64,000 nt of DNA, from NCBI RefSeq assembly GCF_900091575.1, contig NZ_FMCR01000006.1, forward strand, positions 62,001 to 126,000. The letters run 5' to 3'. The translations under genes were made by a program, and so were the position numbers. The notes under the pieces were generated by a model. That model saw only the letters and a list, made by a program, of their open reading frames with translations. It was not told the DNA's origin and ran no database searches. Each line of letters opens with the position of its first letter. Position 1 is the first letter of the stretch. This DNA comes from Micromonospora saelicesensis (GTDB lineage: Bacteria > Actinomycetota > Actinomycetes > Mycobacteriales > Micromonosporaceae). Below, piece by piece: positions 9,170 through 17,269 of this stretch.

Positions 9170-9220
9170 ATGACGATCACTACCATCGACTCCGCGAACG
9201 CTTCCGAGGCGCAGCGATGA
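9170..9220 (+). CDS. 16-aa leader peptide coupled to the HPF-like gene
   Basis: An ORF reading MTITTIDSANASEAQR begins at ATG 9170 behind a GAGAGGT ribosome site and stops at TGA 9218-9220. That stop overlaps the ATG at 9217 of the next gene (ATGA). Translating it would deliver ribosomes straight to the downstream start, which has little ribosome site of its own. The peptide has no obvious amino-acid bias suggesting attenuation. It is either a coupling leader or a short conserved N-terminal peptide; comparison in relatives would decide. Confidence 0.5.
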   Translation: MTITTIDSANASEAQR

Positions 9221-9636
9221 GCGCCGTGGCGAACCCGGCCACCGTGGCTGAGTGCCTGCGGGTGGGCGCCGGATTCTCCCAGGGCGACCGCAACTGGATC
9301 GCCGAGCAGTTCGCCACCCTCGACGCCCGGCTCGCCAGCTTCCACGCTGACGCGACCGAGCTGGAGGTGTCGGTGAAGGACCGGGAGGCGCGTGGTCAGA
9401 AGGTCACCCTGGAGTGCTGGATCGCCGGGCGGCAGAAGATCGTCACCACCTCCGCCGAGGAGGACCTGCACGCCGCCCTCAATGACGTCCGTGACGACCT
9501 GCGCCGTCGGCTCAACGACGCCAAGACCCGCCAGGAGCCCCGGCACAACAAGCACCTGCGCGACCTTCCGCAGCCGCAGATGGAGGCCGACGAGTCGGAG
9601 AACCCGGCCCCCCGCGCCGACGCGGAAACGGCCTGA
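9217..9636 (+). CDS. HPF/RaiA-family ribosome-associated protein (short form)
   Basis: 139-aa protein resembling the N-terminal domain of hibernation-promoting factors, which bind the 30S decoding site and silence ribosomes in stress. The central part (FATLDARLASFHADATELEVSVKDRE in summary form) and a VTLECWIAGRQKIVTT strand fit the beta-alpha fold, with helix AEEDLHAALNDVRDDLRRRL after it. It lacks the C-terminal dimerisation domain of long HPF. The tail is charged and disordered. ATG 9217 overlaps the leader stop. Family assignment is moderately sure. Confidence 0.7.
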   Translation: MSAVANPATVAECLRVGAGFSQGDRNWIAEQFATLDARLASFHADATELEVSVKDREARGQKVTLECWIAGRQKIVTTSAEEDLHAALNDVRDDLRRRLNDAKTRQEPRHNKHLRDLPQPQMEADESENPAPRADAETA

Positions 9637-9645
9637 CCCACGCCT

Positions 9646-9719
9646 CGCGATCTTGCACTTTCGGCTCCCGATCAGTGGCCATTGCCCCTCTTTGTCGGGA
9701 CAGAAAGTGCAAGATCGCG
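9646..9719. repeat. Perfect 17-bp palindrome, set A copy 2
   Basis: Arms 9646-9662 (cgcgatcttgcactttc) and 9703-9719 are exact complements around a 40-nt centre that can pair further (ctcccga with tcggga). It starts 10 bp after the HPF-like stop, so it may end that transcript. It carries the same aagatcgc[a/g]ct core as the copies at 5011 and 59463. Confidence 0.75.
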
Positions 9720-9795
9720 GGGGTGAGTGGGTCGACCGAAGCGAGCGGGATGCGCGGGCTACCGCTGGGTAGGTTGGCGGCGTAGCGTCGCGTTC

Positions 9796-10881
9796 GTGGA
9801 ACCGGACGTGTTGGGGCCGCCGTACGAGCGGCAGACGATCGACCTGGGCACCGACGACGAAGGTCCCGTTGTCGCGACCCTTGTGCGGCGGCGGGCCGAG
9901 CGCCCCACCGGGCGGGCCGTGCTCTACGTGCACGGCTTCGTCGACTACTTCTTCCAGACGCACCTGGCCGACTTCTTCGCCGAGCGAGGCTGGGACTTCT
10001 ACGCGCTCGACCTGCGCAAATACGGCCGCAGTCTGCTCCCCGCCCAGACCCCCAACTTCTGCCGCGACATCAGCGACTACTTCCCCGAGCTGGACGCCGC
10101 CGCCGAGATCATCCGCTCCGACGACGGGCACGACACCCTGCTGGCGATGGGCCACTCCACCGGCGGCCTGATCATCTCGCTCTGGGCGGACGCCCGCCGC
10201 GACACCGGCACCATCGACGGCCTGGTGCTCAACAGCCCCTTCTTCGACCTGAACGCCCCCTGGGCGGTCCGTCGACCCCTCGCGGCCGCCGCGTCCCGGC
10301 TGGGCCGCAGGGCGCCGCACCGCATCCTCCCGTTCGGGCTGGGCACTGTGTACGGCGAGAGCATCCACTCCGACCACCGCGGCGAGTGGACCTACGACCT
10401 GGCATGGAAGCCGCTGGCCGGGTTCCCGGTCCGGGCCGGCTGGCTGAACGCGATCCGCACCGGGCAACGCCGGCTGCGCGCCGGGCTGGACATCCAGGTG
10501 CCGGTGCTGCTGGCCTGCTCGACCCGGTCCTTCCGGGGCACCAAGTGGCACGACAACGCGAGCCTGGCCGACGCCGTACTGGACGTCGAGCACATGGTCC
10601 GCTACGCGCCGCGCCTCGGCCGCCACGTCACACTGGCCCGCTTCGACGGCGGGCTGCACGACCTCACGCTCTCCGGCCCCACCGTACGGAAGAAGGTCTT
10701 CGACGAGGTGGGCCGCTGGGCCGAGGCGTTCCTCGCCGCCGGTCCCACCGCCCCGGCCGACGCCGCGCGGTCAGACGCGTCCCCAGCTGACACCGCGCCG
10801 ACCGACGCCGACCGCGCTGACGCACCGCCGACCAGCACGCAGACGGCCGACGCGGCGGGTGCGGCGACGCTCGGCGCCTGA
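9796..10881 (+). CDS. Alpha/beta hydrolase (serine aminopeptidase S33 type)
   Basis: 361-aa alpha/beta hydrolase. The oxyanion-side HGF motif is at residues 46-48 and the nucleophile elbow GHSTG at 119-123 (Ser121). A DGGLHDLTLSG segment near residue 285 supplies the likely catalytic His. It resembles monoacylglycerol-lipase-like S33 proteins, so an ester or lipid substrate is plausible but not shown. The last 45 residues are an Ala/Asp/Thr-rich low-complexity tail. Start GTG 9796 is preferred because upstream codons read basic non-conserved sequence that overlaps the palindrome side. Confidence 0.85.
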   Translation: MEPDVLGPPYERQTIDLGTDDEGPVVATLVRRRAERPTGRAVLYVHGFVDYFFQTHLADFFAERGWDFYALDLRKYGRSLLPAQTPNFCRDISDYFPELDAAAEIIRSDDGHDTLLAMGHSTGGLIISLWADARRDTGTIDGLVLNSPFFDLNAPWAVRRPLAAAASRLGRRAPHRILPFGLGTVYGESIHSDHRGEWTYDLAWKPLAGFPVRAGWLNAIRTGQRRLRAGLDIQVPVLLACSTRSFRGTKWHDNASLADAVLDVEHMVRYAPRLGRHVTLARFDGGLHDLTLSGPTVRKKVFDEVGRWAEAFLAAGPTAPADAARSDASPADTAPTDADRADAPPTSTQTADAAGAATLGA

Positions 10882-10902
10882 CCAGGCCGGACGGCGCGTG
10901 GT

Positions 10903-11598
10903 TCAGACGTCGCCGGGCGTCGCCGGGAGGACGGCACGGATCCGGTCGAAGGTCGCCACCGGGTGCGCGCCGACACCGGGCAGGACCAGACCCAGGCAGT
11001 ACGGGGCGACCTCACCGGTGGGCTCAGCCTGAACGATGAAGACCGGCGCGCCGACGTACCCCGGCGGCAGCTCGGTGGTGATCAGCACGGCGTCCCCGTC
11101 GCGAACCACCCGCTCGATCGCGACCTCCAGCGGCCGCGAGCCGTCTTCGCGTACCCCATGGGCCAGCACGAAAGCGGAACTGGCGTCGGCGCCGAGGCGG
11201 GCGACCACCTCGGGCCCGGCGGCGATCCCCGCCGGCACCGGCTGGACGCGCCACCGCCAGCCGCCGTCGCCGGCATACCGGTGCAGGCCAGCGGTCGGCA
11301 ACACCGCGACCCCGTCGCCCGCGAAGCGGGCCCAACCGGGCACGATGTCGGCCTCGGCAATGATGGCCGGGGCCACCCCCGCCGGCTCGGTGACACTCGC
11401 CCGCAGGCTCAACTCACCACCCGAGCCGCTCACCAGGTCGGCCGCCGTCAGCAGCGACTCCCCCACCGGGTCGTCGCCGCCGCGGAAGAAGAACGCGGTA
11501 CCGAAGTCGCCCGAGGACCGGTACGGCAGGATGGCGCGACCGACGACCTGGCACAGCTCGTAGGCGACGTCGCTCTCGGCGTCGGAATCCAGCAACAC
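10903..11598 (-). CDS. Hypothetical protein, degenerate trypsin-like fold suspected
   Basis: About 231 aa with no membrane span or signal peptide. The layout echoes chymotrypsin-fold proteases: an early GTAFFF strand, then LLTAADLV where active enzymes have TAAHxV, and late GYVGAPVF where active enzymes have GxSGxPVF. Both the expected His and Ser are missing, so if homologous it is an inactive binding relative. The start is unclear: GTG 11598 begins VLLDSDAESDV, while GTG 11751 would extend nearly to the tRNA gene through Arg-rich sequence. Family call is inference only. Confidence 0.5.
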   Translation of the reverse strand: MLLDSDAESDVAYELCQVVGRAILPYRSSGDFGTAFFFRGGDDPVGESLLTAADLVSGSGGELSLRASVTEPAGVAPAIIAEADIVPGWARFAGDGVAVLPTAGLHRYAGDGGWRWRVQPVPAGIAAGPEVVARLGADASSAFVLAHGVREDGSRPLEVAIERVVRDGDAVLITTELPPGYVGAPVFIVQAEPTGEVAPYCLGLVLPGVGAHPVATFDRIRAVLPATPGDV

Positions 11599-11756
11599 CA
11601 GCCAAAGGTACGGTCCGCGGCCAGGTCGCTCCGCGGTAACCCGGATGCCCGCTACGGGGCGGACGTGAGACTCTGCTCGGCAACGTGGACGCGGGCACCC
11701 TTTTCGCCGTCGGGCAGTGGGACGGCGGTACCCTCTGGGCGCGACATCCACGCCAC

Positions 11757-11832
11757 GCGCCCGTAGCTCAGCGGATAGAGCAGGGGACTTCTAATCCCAA
11801 GGCCGCAGGTTCGAATCCTGCCGGGCGCGCCA
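11757..11832 (+). tRNA. tRNA-Arg (anticodon TCT), CCA encoded
   Basis: Cloverleaf read by eye: acceptor gcgcccg (11757-11763) pairs with cgggcgc (11822-11828), discriminator G, then encoded CCA. The T arm gcaggttcgaatcctgc is canonical and the D arm has agctcagcggatagagc-like pairing. The anticodon loop cttctaa gives TCT, reading AGA. The anticodon stem has one likely G-A mismatch at its base. AGA is rare in such a genome. No integrase or duplicated att sequence is next to it. Confidence 0.95.
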
Positions 11833-12062
11833 CCGCTGACTTGCAGCTTCCGCTCCAACGAGCAATTCACCAGGCCAGGGCCGCGTCTGGAGTCGGTCAT
11901 CCGGAAGTCGCAGGCACGGGACCACAATCGAGCGCTGCCGACAGGCCCGCCCGTCCGGACGACCGAGACCCTTCCCCAGACGACAGACGGCCCCTGCCCG
12001 GACGGGAGGGACCGTATGGCGTTCGGCTTCACCGTGCGGGCAGGCCCGCGCGGAGGGTGTGC

Positions 12063-12365
12063 TCAGCCCTGCTCGTGGCGCTCGTTGCGCCGAAGGGCCT
12101 CTTCGAGTTGGTCCTCAAGAATGATGATCCGGCAGGCCGAGGCCATGTCAGTGCCCTGGTCACACAACTCCCGAGCTCGCGCGGCAAGGCGCAGTTGGTA
12201 GCGGGAGTAGCGGCGGTGCCCGCCACTGGAGCGCTGCGGGTCGATCAGTTTCGCGTCGCCGAGTCGGCGTAGAAAATCCTGCGAGCAGCCGAGGATCTCG
12301 GCGGCACGGCCCATCGTGTAGGCGGGGTAGTCCTCATCGTCGAGCATGTCATCGGGTTGAGCCAT
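12063..12365 (-). CDS. MerR-family helix-turn-helix regulator (small)
   Basis: 100-aa DNA-binding protein: acidic N-terminus, then YTMGRAAEILGCSQDFLRRL as the MerR-type helix-turn-helix (about 16-35) and the wing SSGGHRRYSRYQL. A C-terminal helix (RIIILEDQLEEALRRNE) probably dimerises. There is no effector domain or cysteine metal site. It resembles the HspR/BldC-like small MerR group. ATG 12365 has GGAGG 6 nt upstream. A very stable hairpin lies just before the ribosome site (12382-12411). Targets unknown. Confidence 0.8.
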   Translation of the reverse strand: MAQPDDMLDDEDYPAYTMGRAAEILGCSQDFLRRLGDAKLIDPQRSSGGHRRYSRYQLRLAARARELCDQGTDMASACRIIILEDQLEEALRRNERHEQG

Positions 12366-12381
12366 GGAACCTCCATCACGA

Positions 12382-12411
12382 GGGCCCCGGTGCTCGGAAG
12401 CACCGGGGCCC
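12382..12411 (-). promoter_or_regulatory. 13-bp perfect hairpin in the merR-like 5' leader
   Basis: Arms gggccccggtgct (12382-12394) and agcaccggggccc (12399-12411) close a 4-nt loop, ending 16 nt before the start codon and next to the GGAGG site. In this position it could be an attenuator, an mRNA end protector, or a binding site for the regulator itself. Confidence 0.6.
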
Positions 12412-13040
12412 AAGGGTTGTGGGTCAGGAACACCATCTACCGACAGAACGTCGGCTTGTCTTTTCCGCACCGGCCGTCAGGGACGGCTTCGGGTGCGAGG
12501 ATCGCATAAGCGTGACCGGAGACCACCTCTCGCTCGAGGGAAACTGCGGTGTCCGCGCCCAGCCCACGACAGCGACTGGCAGCGGGCGATCCAACGGTGT
12601 AATGCCCTCCCTTGCCTCTGATTTCCTCTGCCGTACTCCGTGCTGTCCGTCGGTGTCCGAGCCCCACGCGACTTCATGGCCCCAACACGTACGACGAACT
12701 CTTCTCACCTCGGGTGAAGCCCTGAACAAAGCGTTGGCCCCACCCGCTGTCACACGCCTTCCTGCGTACTACCTAACTGCGGCAAATGTCAGCCGCCGAG
12801 CTGAGCAGGGCTTGCAAGATCCCCGGCCCCACTCCTTCGCCCTCGTGCGGGGCGGCAACGTCAGCGTCTTTGTTGGCTCTGTTCTCGACCACAGGAACGT
12901 TAGTCGGCGACGGTGCGAATGTCTAGCGCTTCGCACATAGATTTTCTCCGAGGACGGAGATAGCCCCCGCCGGCGCGCAGCTGTCTCCCGGCGCTCAACA
13001 CCGGCACTGCGCTGCTAGCGTCGGGTTCCGCACTCCTCAG
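12412..13040. other. Gene-poor 629-bp stretch
   Basis: Open frames here on both strands have poor codon bias and no recognisable protein. Base composition is somewhat less GC-rich than the flanks. It presumably carries the promoter and a long leader for the minus-strand MerR-like gene and the promoter of the VOC gene at 13041. I see no tRNA, terminator with T-run, or repeat in it apart from the hairpin at its left edge. Confidence 0.5.
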
Positions 13041-13418
13041 GTGATCCTCTTCAGCGAGGACGTTCCGCGCGCGGCCGAGTTCTACGCCGGTCTCGGCTTC
13101 ACCGAGACCTTCCGGGTGCCGGTCGAGGGCGAGCCGATCCACATCGATCTCGCGCTCGACGGTTACAAGATCGGCATCGCCTCGGTGGCCTCCACCCGTG
13201 ACGATCACGGGCTCGACCCCGTACCCCAGGGCCAGCGGGCCGCCGTGATCCTCTGGACCGACGACACCGCCGCCGCGTACGCCGAACTCACGGCGAACGG
13301 CGCCCCCGCACTTGCCGCACCGCACCGGTGGCTCGATCGCCTGCTGATCGCGTGGACGGCCGACCCGGACGGCAACCCGATCCAGATCGTCCAACAGCTC
13401 CAGAGCGTGGACCGGTGA
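13041..13418 (+). CDS. VOC (glyoxalase-like) protein
   Basis: 125-aa vicinal-oxygen-chelate protein with the paired beta-alpha-beta-beta-beta modules: EDVPRAAEFYAGLGFTETFR in the first, VILWTDDTAAAYAELTANGA then DPDGNPIQIVQ in the second. Relatives include glyoxalases, dioxygenases and resistance proteins; nothing here fixes the substrate. GTG 13041 falls one or two residues inside the usual start (VILFSEDV), with no better in-frame start and only a weak ribosome site, so the N-terminus is tight. Confidence 0.8.
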   Translation: MILFSEDVPRAAEFYAGLGFTETFRVPVEGEPIHIDLALDGYKIGIASVASTRDDHGLDPVPQGQRAAVILWTDDTAAAYAELTANGAPALAAPHRWLDRLLIAWTADPDGNPIQIVQQLQSVDR

Positions 13419-13538
13419 TGACCGTGCCGCGGCGGGGCACCTACGTCAGCGACAGGTAGGCGCGTCACGACGGCCCTGCTCGGCAGAAAGTGCCCGGCAG
13501 GTGTCTACGGGCTGGCCGGCCTACGGCGTTAATAGGGC

Positions 13539-14036
13539 GTGACGTTCGAGGAGTACGCGTTCGCTCGCACCTCAGCGCTGGTGCGGCTCGCCCGGCTGCT
13601 GACCGGTGACGAGCACCGGGCCGAGGATCTGGTTCAGGATGTCCTCGCGCGGGCGTACGCCCGGTGGGGCCGCATCTCGCGGACGGACCGTCCCGATGCC
13701 TATGTCCGGCGCATGCTCGTCAACACCCACAACTCGTGGTGGCGTCGGCTCAGCAGCCGGGAGATCTCGGTTGCCGCGGTCCTCGATCAGGCGGGCGACG
13801 TGGACGAAGCCGCCGGGGTCGCCGAGCGCGACGCCCTGTGGCGGTTGGTCTGTGATCTGCCGGCGCGTCAGCGCACCGTGATCGTCCTGCGCTACTACGA
13901 GGATCTGGACGACACATCGATCGCCGAGATCCTGGCCTGTTCGACCGGGACGGTACGCACACACGCGAGGCGGGCCCTGGCGGCGCTGCGTCAGCGCCAG
14001 GTTGCGGCAACCCACGCATGGGCAGGAGAGCTTTGA
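13539..14036 (+). CDS. ECF sigma factor, SigE family
   Basis: 165-aa extracytoplasmic-function sigma factor. Region 2 is seen at about 12-43 (RLARLLTGDEHRAEDLVQD) and region 4 at about 105-155 with a helix-turn-helix (DDTSIAEILACSTGTVRTHA). It directs RNA polymerase to a small regulon. GTG 13539 (MTFEEYAFAR) is the common SigE-family start. Its stop overlaps the next start (TGATG); that gene encodes a membrane protein that is the likely anti-sigma or partner. Confidence 0.92.
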   Translation: MTFEEYAFARTSALVRLARLLTGDEHRAEDLVQDVLARAYARWGRISRTDRPDAYVRRMLVNTHNSWWRRLSSREISVAAVLDQAGDVDEAAGVAERDALWRLVCDLPARQRTVIVLRYYEDLDDTSIAEILACSTGTVRTHARRALAALRQRQVAATHAWAGEL

Positions 14037-15079
14037 TGTTCAGTGACCTCGATGAGCAGCTCGCCACCACGCTCAAGCATCGGGCGGGCGGCGACATCGA
14101 TCCGACGCCGATCGTGCAACAGGCCCGGCATCGCGGCCGGCGGTTGCGACTGCGACGAAGGGGACTGATCGCCGGCGGCGTGGCAGCGGCGTGTGTGGCT
14201 CTCACCTCGGTGGTGCTGGCGATCCCGGGCGTTCGGAGCACCGATGACCCGATCATGCCGGCCGCGGCGCTGATGCTGCCGGAGGCACAGAGCGATGGGA
14301 CCGTACGCCCCGAGGAGGTCGGTGCCGATCCCGCGACGGTGCACTTCTCGACCGACACGCTGGTCAGCGATGCCAGCTCCGCGTCGTGGCGCACCGGGCG
14401 CGGCATCGAGAGCGTCGAGTTTCGGGGTCCGACCGGGGGGGCCCGTTTCGTGTTGGCGCGTACCGAAGGGTTGCTGGACGGGCTCCAGCAGACGTTGTCC
14501 TCGCAGGGGCGACCGCAGGGACGGACCGAGGTGCGGGTCGGCGACCGCTCGGGGGTCGCCTGGTTCGATCCGTCCGGCGACCGGAAGCTGTGGTTCGTCC
14601 GCTGGCAACCCGCCGACGGGCTCTGGGCCCAGGTGGACGTCTACGCGACCACCCGGGACGAGGCGGCCGGTACGGCGAGCCGGGTCCGGTTCGACGGTGC
14701 CCACCGCTGCGTCGTGCCGTTCCGCCTGGAGTCGCTGCCGCCCGACGGACGGTTGCTGGAGTGCTCGGTGACGCTCGGCCGGTCGGCGCGGGACTCTTTC
14801 GTCGAGGGCTCCCTGGTGGTCGGTGACGCATCCGGCCGTTGGCTGACTGTTCGGGCGCAACTCGCCCCGGCCGGCGACGACGCCCGGCGCGGAGATCTTG
14901 TCGCCGGCCCCTACCGGGCCCGCCGGCAAGGCAGTGACGTGCTGGAGATGGTGGTCAAGCCCTGCCACGTCGAGGCGTTCCGCAAGGGTCGGGGGAACGG
15001 CTACACCGAGGCGGAGGGCTTGGCGATCCTCGGCGGGTACCAGCCGGCTCGCGATCTCGATCGCCCGGACACCTGGTGA
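14036..15079 (+). CDS. Membrane-anchored protein coupled to the ECF sigma gene
   Basis: 347 aa: a short cytoplasmic N-terminus of about 40 residues ending in an Arg-rich patch, one transmembrane helix (about 43-63), and an extracytoplasmic domain of about 280 residues with paired cysteines. I do not recognise the outer domain. Position and coupling (start codon overlaps the sigma stop at 14034-14038, AGGAGAG upstream) suggest it senses outside conditions for the sigma factor. The cytoplasmic part is shorter than a zinc anti-sigma domain and has no HxxxCxxC motif, so anti-sigma activity is unproven. Confidence 0.7.
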   Translation: MFSDLDEQLATTLKHRAGGDIDPTPIVQQARHRGRRLRLRRRGLIAGGVAAACVALTSVVLAIPGVRSTDDPIMPAAALMLPEAQSDGTVRPEEVGADPATVHFSTDTLVSDASSASWRTGRGIESVEFRGPTGGARFVLARTEGLLDGLQQTLSSQGRPQGRTEVRVGDRSGVAWFDPSGDRKLWFVRWQPADGLWAQVDVYATTRDEAAGTASRVRFDGAHRCVVPFRLESLPPDGRLLECSVTLGRSARDSFVEGSLVVGDASGRWLTVRAQLAPAGDDARRGDLVAGPYRARRQGSDVLEMVVKPCHVEAFRKGRGNGYTEAEGLAILGGYQPARDLDRPDTW

Positions 15080-15118
15080 CGCCAACGCGTGGCGCAAGTC
15101 TGGTTCATGAGCTGCGGG

Positions 15119-15616
15119 TCAGCCAAGACGCGTGGCTGGGCCGGTGTCTTGTTCGGGGCCCAGGAGCAGGCGCTCCACCCCGGTGATCCGCAGCACCCGT
15201 TGGGTGATTCCCTCGGCGCCTCGGATCGAGAACCGGGAGCCGACCCGGCCCGCCCGGTCCCGCGCCAGCAGGAGTACGCGCACACCCGCGGCGCTGAAGA
15301 AGCCGACGCCGGTCAGGTCGCAACAGACTTCGGGATGGCTGTCGATCGCGTTCATCAGGGCCGTGGCCAGGCGTGGGGCGGTGTCCATGTCGACGTACCC
15401 CACCGGGGCGACGACCATCCGGTCGGCCGAGATGGTCGCGGACAGGTTCGTGGGCTCGGTGTAGCGGGTCACCCGGAACGACGGCCCGGAGGAGTCGACG
15501 TCGAAAAGCCCATCCCGCTGGGGACCGGCGAGCGCCGCTGGCGTGGCCTGCCCGAGGCTGACCGCCGCCGGGAATCTGTCGAAGTGGCTCTGGAAGAACC
15601 AGGAACGCTCAGTCAT
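15119..15616 (-). CDS. STAS-domain protein (anti-sigma antagonist-like)
   Basis: 165 aa with a C-terminal STAS domain (about 60-160) containing VAPVGYVDMDTAPRLATAL and CDLTGVGFFSAAGVRVLL. In SpoIIAA-type antagonists the second motif reads D-S-S-G, where the middle Ser is phosphorylated by an anti-sigma kinase. Here it reads S-A-A-G, so that serine is Ala. The protein may bind partners without phospho-control, or be regulated differently. The first 60 residues are unique. ATG 15616 is preceded by AGGAGG 12 nt away. Converges on the ECF partner gene. Confidence 0.8.
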   Translation of the reverse strand: MTERSWFFQSHFDRFPAAVSLGQATPAALAGPQRDGLFDVDSSGPSFRVTRYTEPTNLSATISADRMVVAPVGYVDMDTAPRLATALMNAIDSHPEVCCDLTGVGFFSAAGVRVLLLARDRAGRVGSRFSIRGAEGITQRVLRITGVERLLLGPEQDTGPATRLG

Positions 15617-15795
15617 AGGAGCACACGCCTCCTGTGGAAAATCCGTTACAGGATTGGCGCATGGCTTGACCAACCTCGACGATAACCGCCTGGGCAGTCG
15701 GCCGCCACTCGGCGCGTCCGCTCCTGGCCGACCTCAGCCGACGCTGCGCTGGCGGGCCGCCACCTTCCGCGGCACAGCAGTCCGCTGCCGAACGC

Positions 15796-16542
15796 CTACG
15801 GCAGGTTGCCCAACCCACCGCGATCACGCTTGAGACTCGGCGGTTGGGTGGCCCTCTCCACCAGTGCGGCAGCGACCTCCCGCAGTTTGCGGTTGGAGTC
15901 CTGGGAGACCTTCGCGAGGACGGCGAACGCCTCGTCGGGGGTGCAGCGGCGTTCGCCCATGATGATGCCCTTGGCCTGCTCGATGACGGCCCGGCTCTGC
16001 ATGGCCAACTGCATCTGTGCGGCCAGGGTGGCGGTGGCGTCGTAGAGGTGGGCGTTGGCGAGGGCGACGGCCGCGTACCCCGCGAATGTCTGTGCGAGGG
16101 TGACCGCGTCGTCGTCGAAGGCACCCACCTTGGCCCCGTAGATGTTCAGCGCCCCGAGCACGGACTCCTGGATCGGGAACCCGATCGACAGTGAGCTGTG
16201 AGCCCCGCCCTGCACGGCTTCGGCCGCCCACTGTGGCCAGCGGGCCTCTTCGGACATGTCGGTGACGGACACGACAGCGGCGTCCCTGGCCGCCTCCAGA
16301 CACGGACCCTCACCATGCTCGTACTGCAGTTCGTCGAGTCGTAGCGCCATCTCACCGCTGAACGCGGCGGTGTGCGCACCCTCCCGCTTGATCAACGTCA
16401 CCGACACCTCCTCGGCTCCGGGGATCGTGCGTCGTGCCAACTCGGAGACCTGGGTCAAAATCCCAGACAGATCGGTCTCGCCGAGCTTGATCTGGCCGAG
16501 TTCGGAGATCGCCACATTGGGATCAATGGGCTGCTGTGCCAT
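15796..16542 (-). CDS. GAF and ANTAR domain RNA-binding antiterminator-like regulator
   Basis: 248 aa. GAF domain at about 25-165 (GEGPCLEAARDAAVVSVTDM, SLSIGFPIQESVLGALNIYG) then ANTAR at about 175-235 (MQSRAVIEQAKGIIMGERRC, then an AFAVLAKVSQDSNRKLREVA helix). ANTAR domains bind paired RNA stem-loops to prevent termination; GAF binds a small ligand or senses redox. This arrangement is common in actinobacteria. ATG 16542 has an AGGA site about 10 nt upstream. Targets are unknown. Confidence 0.9.
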   Translation of the reverse strand: MAQQPIDPNVAISELGQIKLGETDLSGILTQVSELARRTIPGAEEVSVTLIKREGAHTAAFSGEMALRLDELQYEHGEGPCLEAARDAAVVSVTDMSEEARWPQWAAEAVQGGAHSSLSIGFPIQESVLGALNIYGAKVGAFDDDAVTLAQTFAGYAAVALANAHLYDATATLAAQMQLAMQSRAVIEQAKGIIMGERRCTPDEAFAVLAKVSQDSNRKLREVAAALVERATQPPSLKRDRGGLGNLP

Positions 16543-16910
16543 GACTTCAAGGTCCTCGTGCCCGGGGCGCGTACCAGTTGCAGGAAGGCGACGGCAGCGC
16601 GCGTGGTGATGGCGCTCCGCGAGCACGGGGCGCCGCACGGACTCGCCAACGGAGCCCGGGCGCCCGCTGCTGGACGCTGACTGACCGACGCCCAGGCGTC
16701 GGCTGCGGCGACAACTATACGACGCGGAGTGGAACGTCCCCGAAGGTGCAGCCGGATCAACTCGGGCGCAGTCGTTTGACCCCCCGGACGGCGGGGCATC
16801 GTGCTCAGACAGCGTGAACACCACGCCCCGGCTCGGAATGTGCCGATGTCAGCTCAGAAGCGCGCGAGCCGGGCCTCGACCGCACTCGACAGCGGAGGTG
16901 GGAGGCACCG

Positions 16911-17234
16911 ATGCCAGCAGGATCGAGCCCGAAGAGAGAACGACAGTACGAGCACATCAAGGAGAGCGCGCAACAGCGGGGCGCCTCCTCCGGGCGGGCC
17001 AAGGAGATCGCGGCCCGCACGGTCAACAAGGAACGGGCCCGCTCGGGTGAGTCCCGAACGGCGAGCCGGTCCTCCCGGAACGACGTGTCGTCCGGGCACC
17101 GTGGCGGTAAGCGCTCCCACAGCGGTGCCCAGGGTCGCACCAAGGAACAGCTGTACAACGAGGCGAAGCAACGCGGCATCAAGGGCCGCTCGTCGATGTC
17201 GAAGAGCGAGCTGGAGCGGGCCCTGTCGAAGTAG
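16911..17234 (+). CDS. Small basic protein with Rho-N/SAP-like C-terminus
   Basis: 107-aa very basic, Ser/Arg-rich protein, start MPAGSSPKRERQYEHIKESA. The last 35 residues (KEQLYNEAKQRGIKGRSSMS) match the Rho N-terminal/SAP-like helix-extended fold that binds nucleic acid. Relatives in actinobacteria are labelled plasmid stabilisation protein, a label not tested by function. ATG 16911 has GGAGG about 13 nt upstream and a second GGGAGG closer. Confidence 0.75.
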   Translation: MPAGSSPKRERQYEHIKESAQQRGASSGRAKEIAARTVNKERARSGESRTASRSSRNDVSSGHRGGKRSHSGAQGRTKEQLYNEAKQRGIKGRSSMSKSELERALSK

Positions 17235-17269
17235 CGACCGGTCGGGCATCGTGGATCCGCCGAGCCGGC

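Noticed and set aside
8767-10659. 630-codon open frame on the minus strand across ssb promoter, HPF-like and hydrolase genes
   Set aside because: It is antisense to well-supported genes, is rich in Gly/Arg/Val with no domain, and owes its length to absence of stops in GC-rich DNA.
11757-11832. tRNA-Arg as an integration site of a mobile element
   Set aside because: No integrase, no repeated 3' tRNA fragment seen downstream, and flanking genes look chromosomal.
12419-12940. Open frame upstream of the VOC gene
   Set aside because: Poor codon bias, no ribosome site, and Ser/Arg-rich product.
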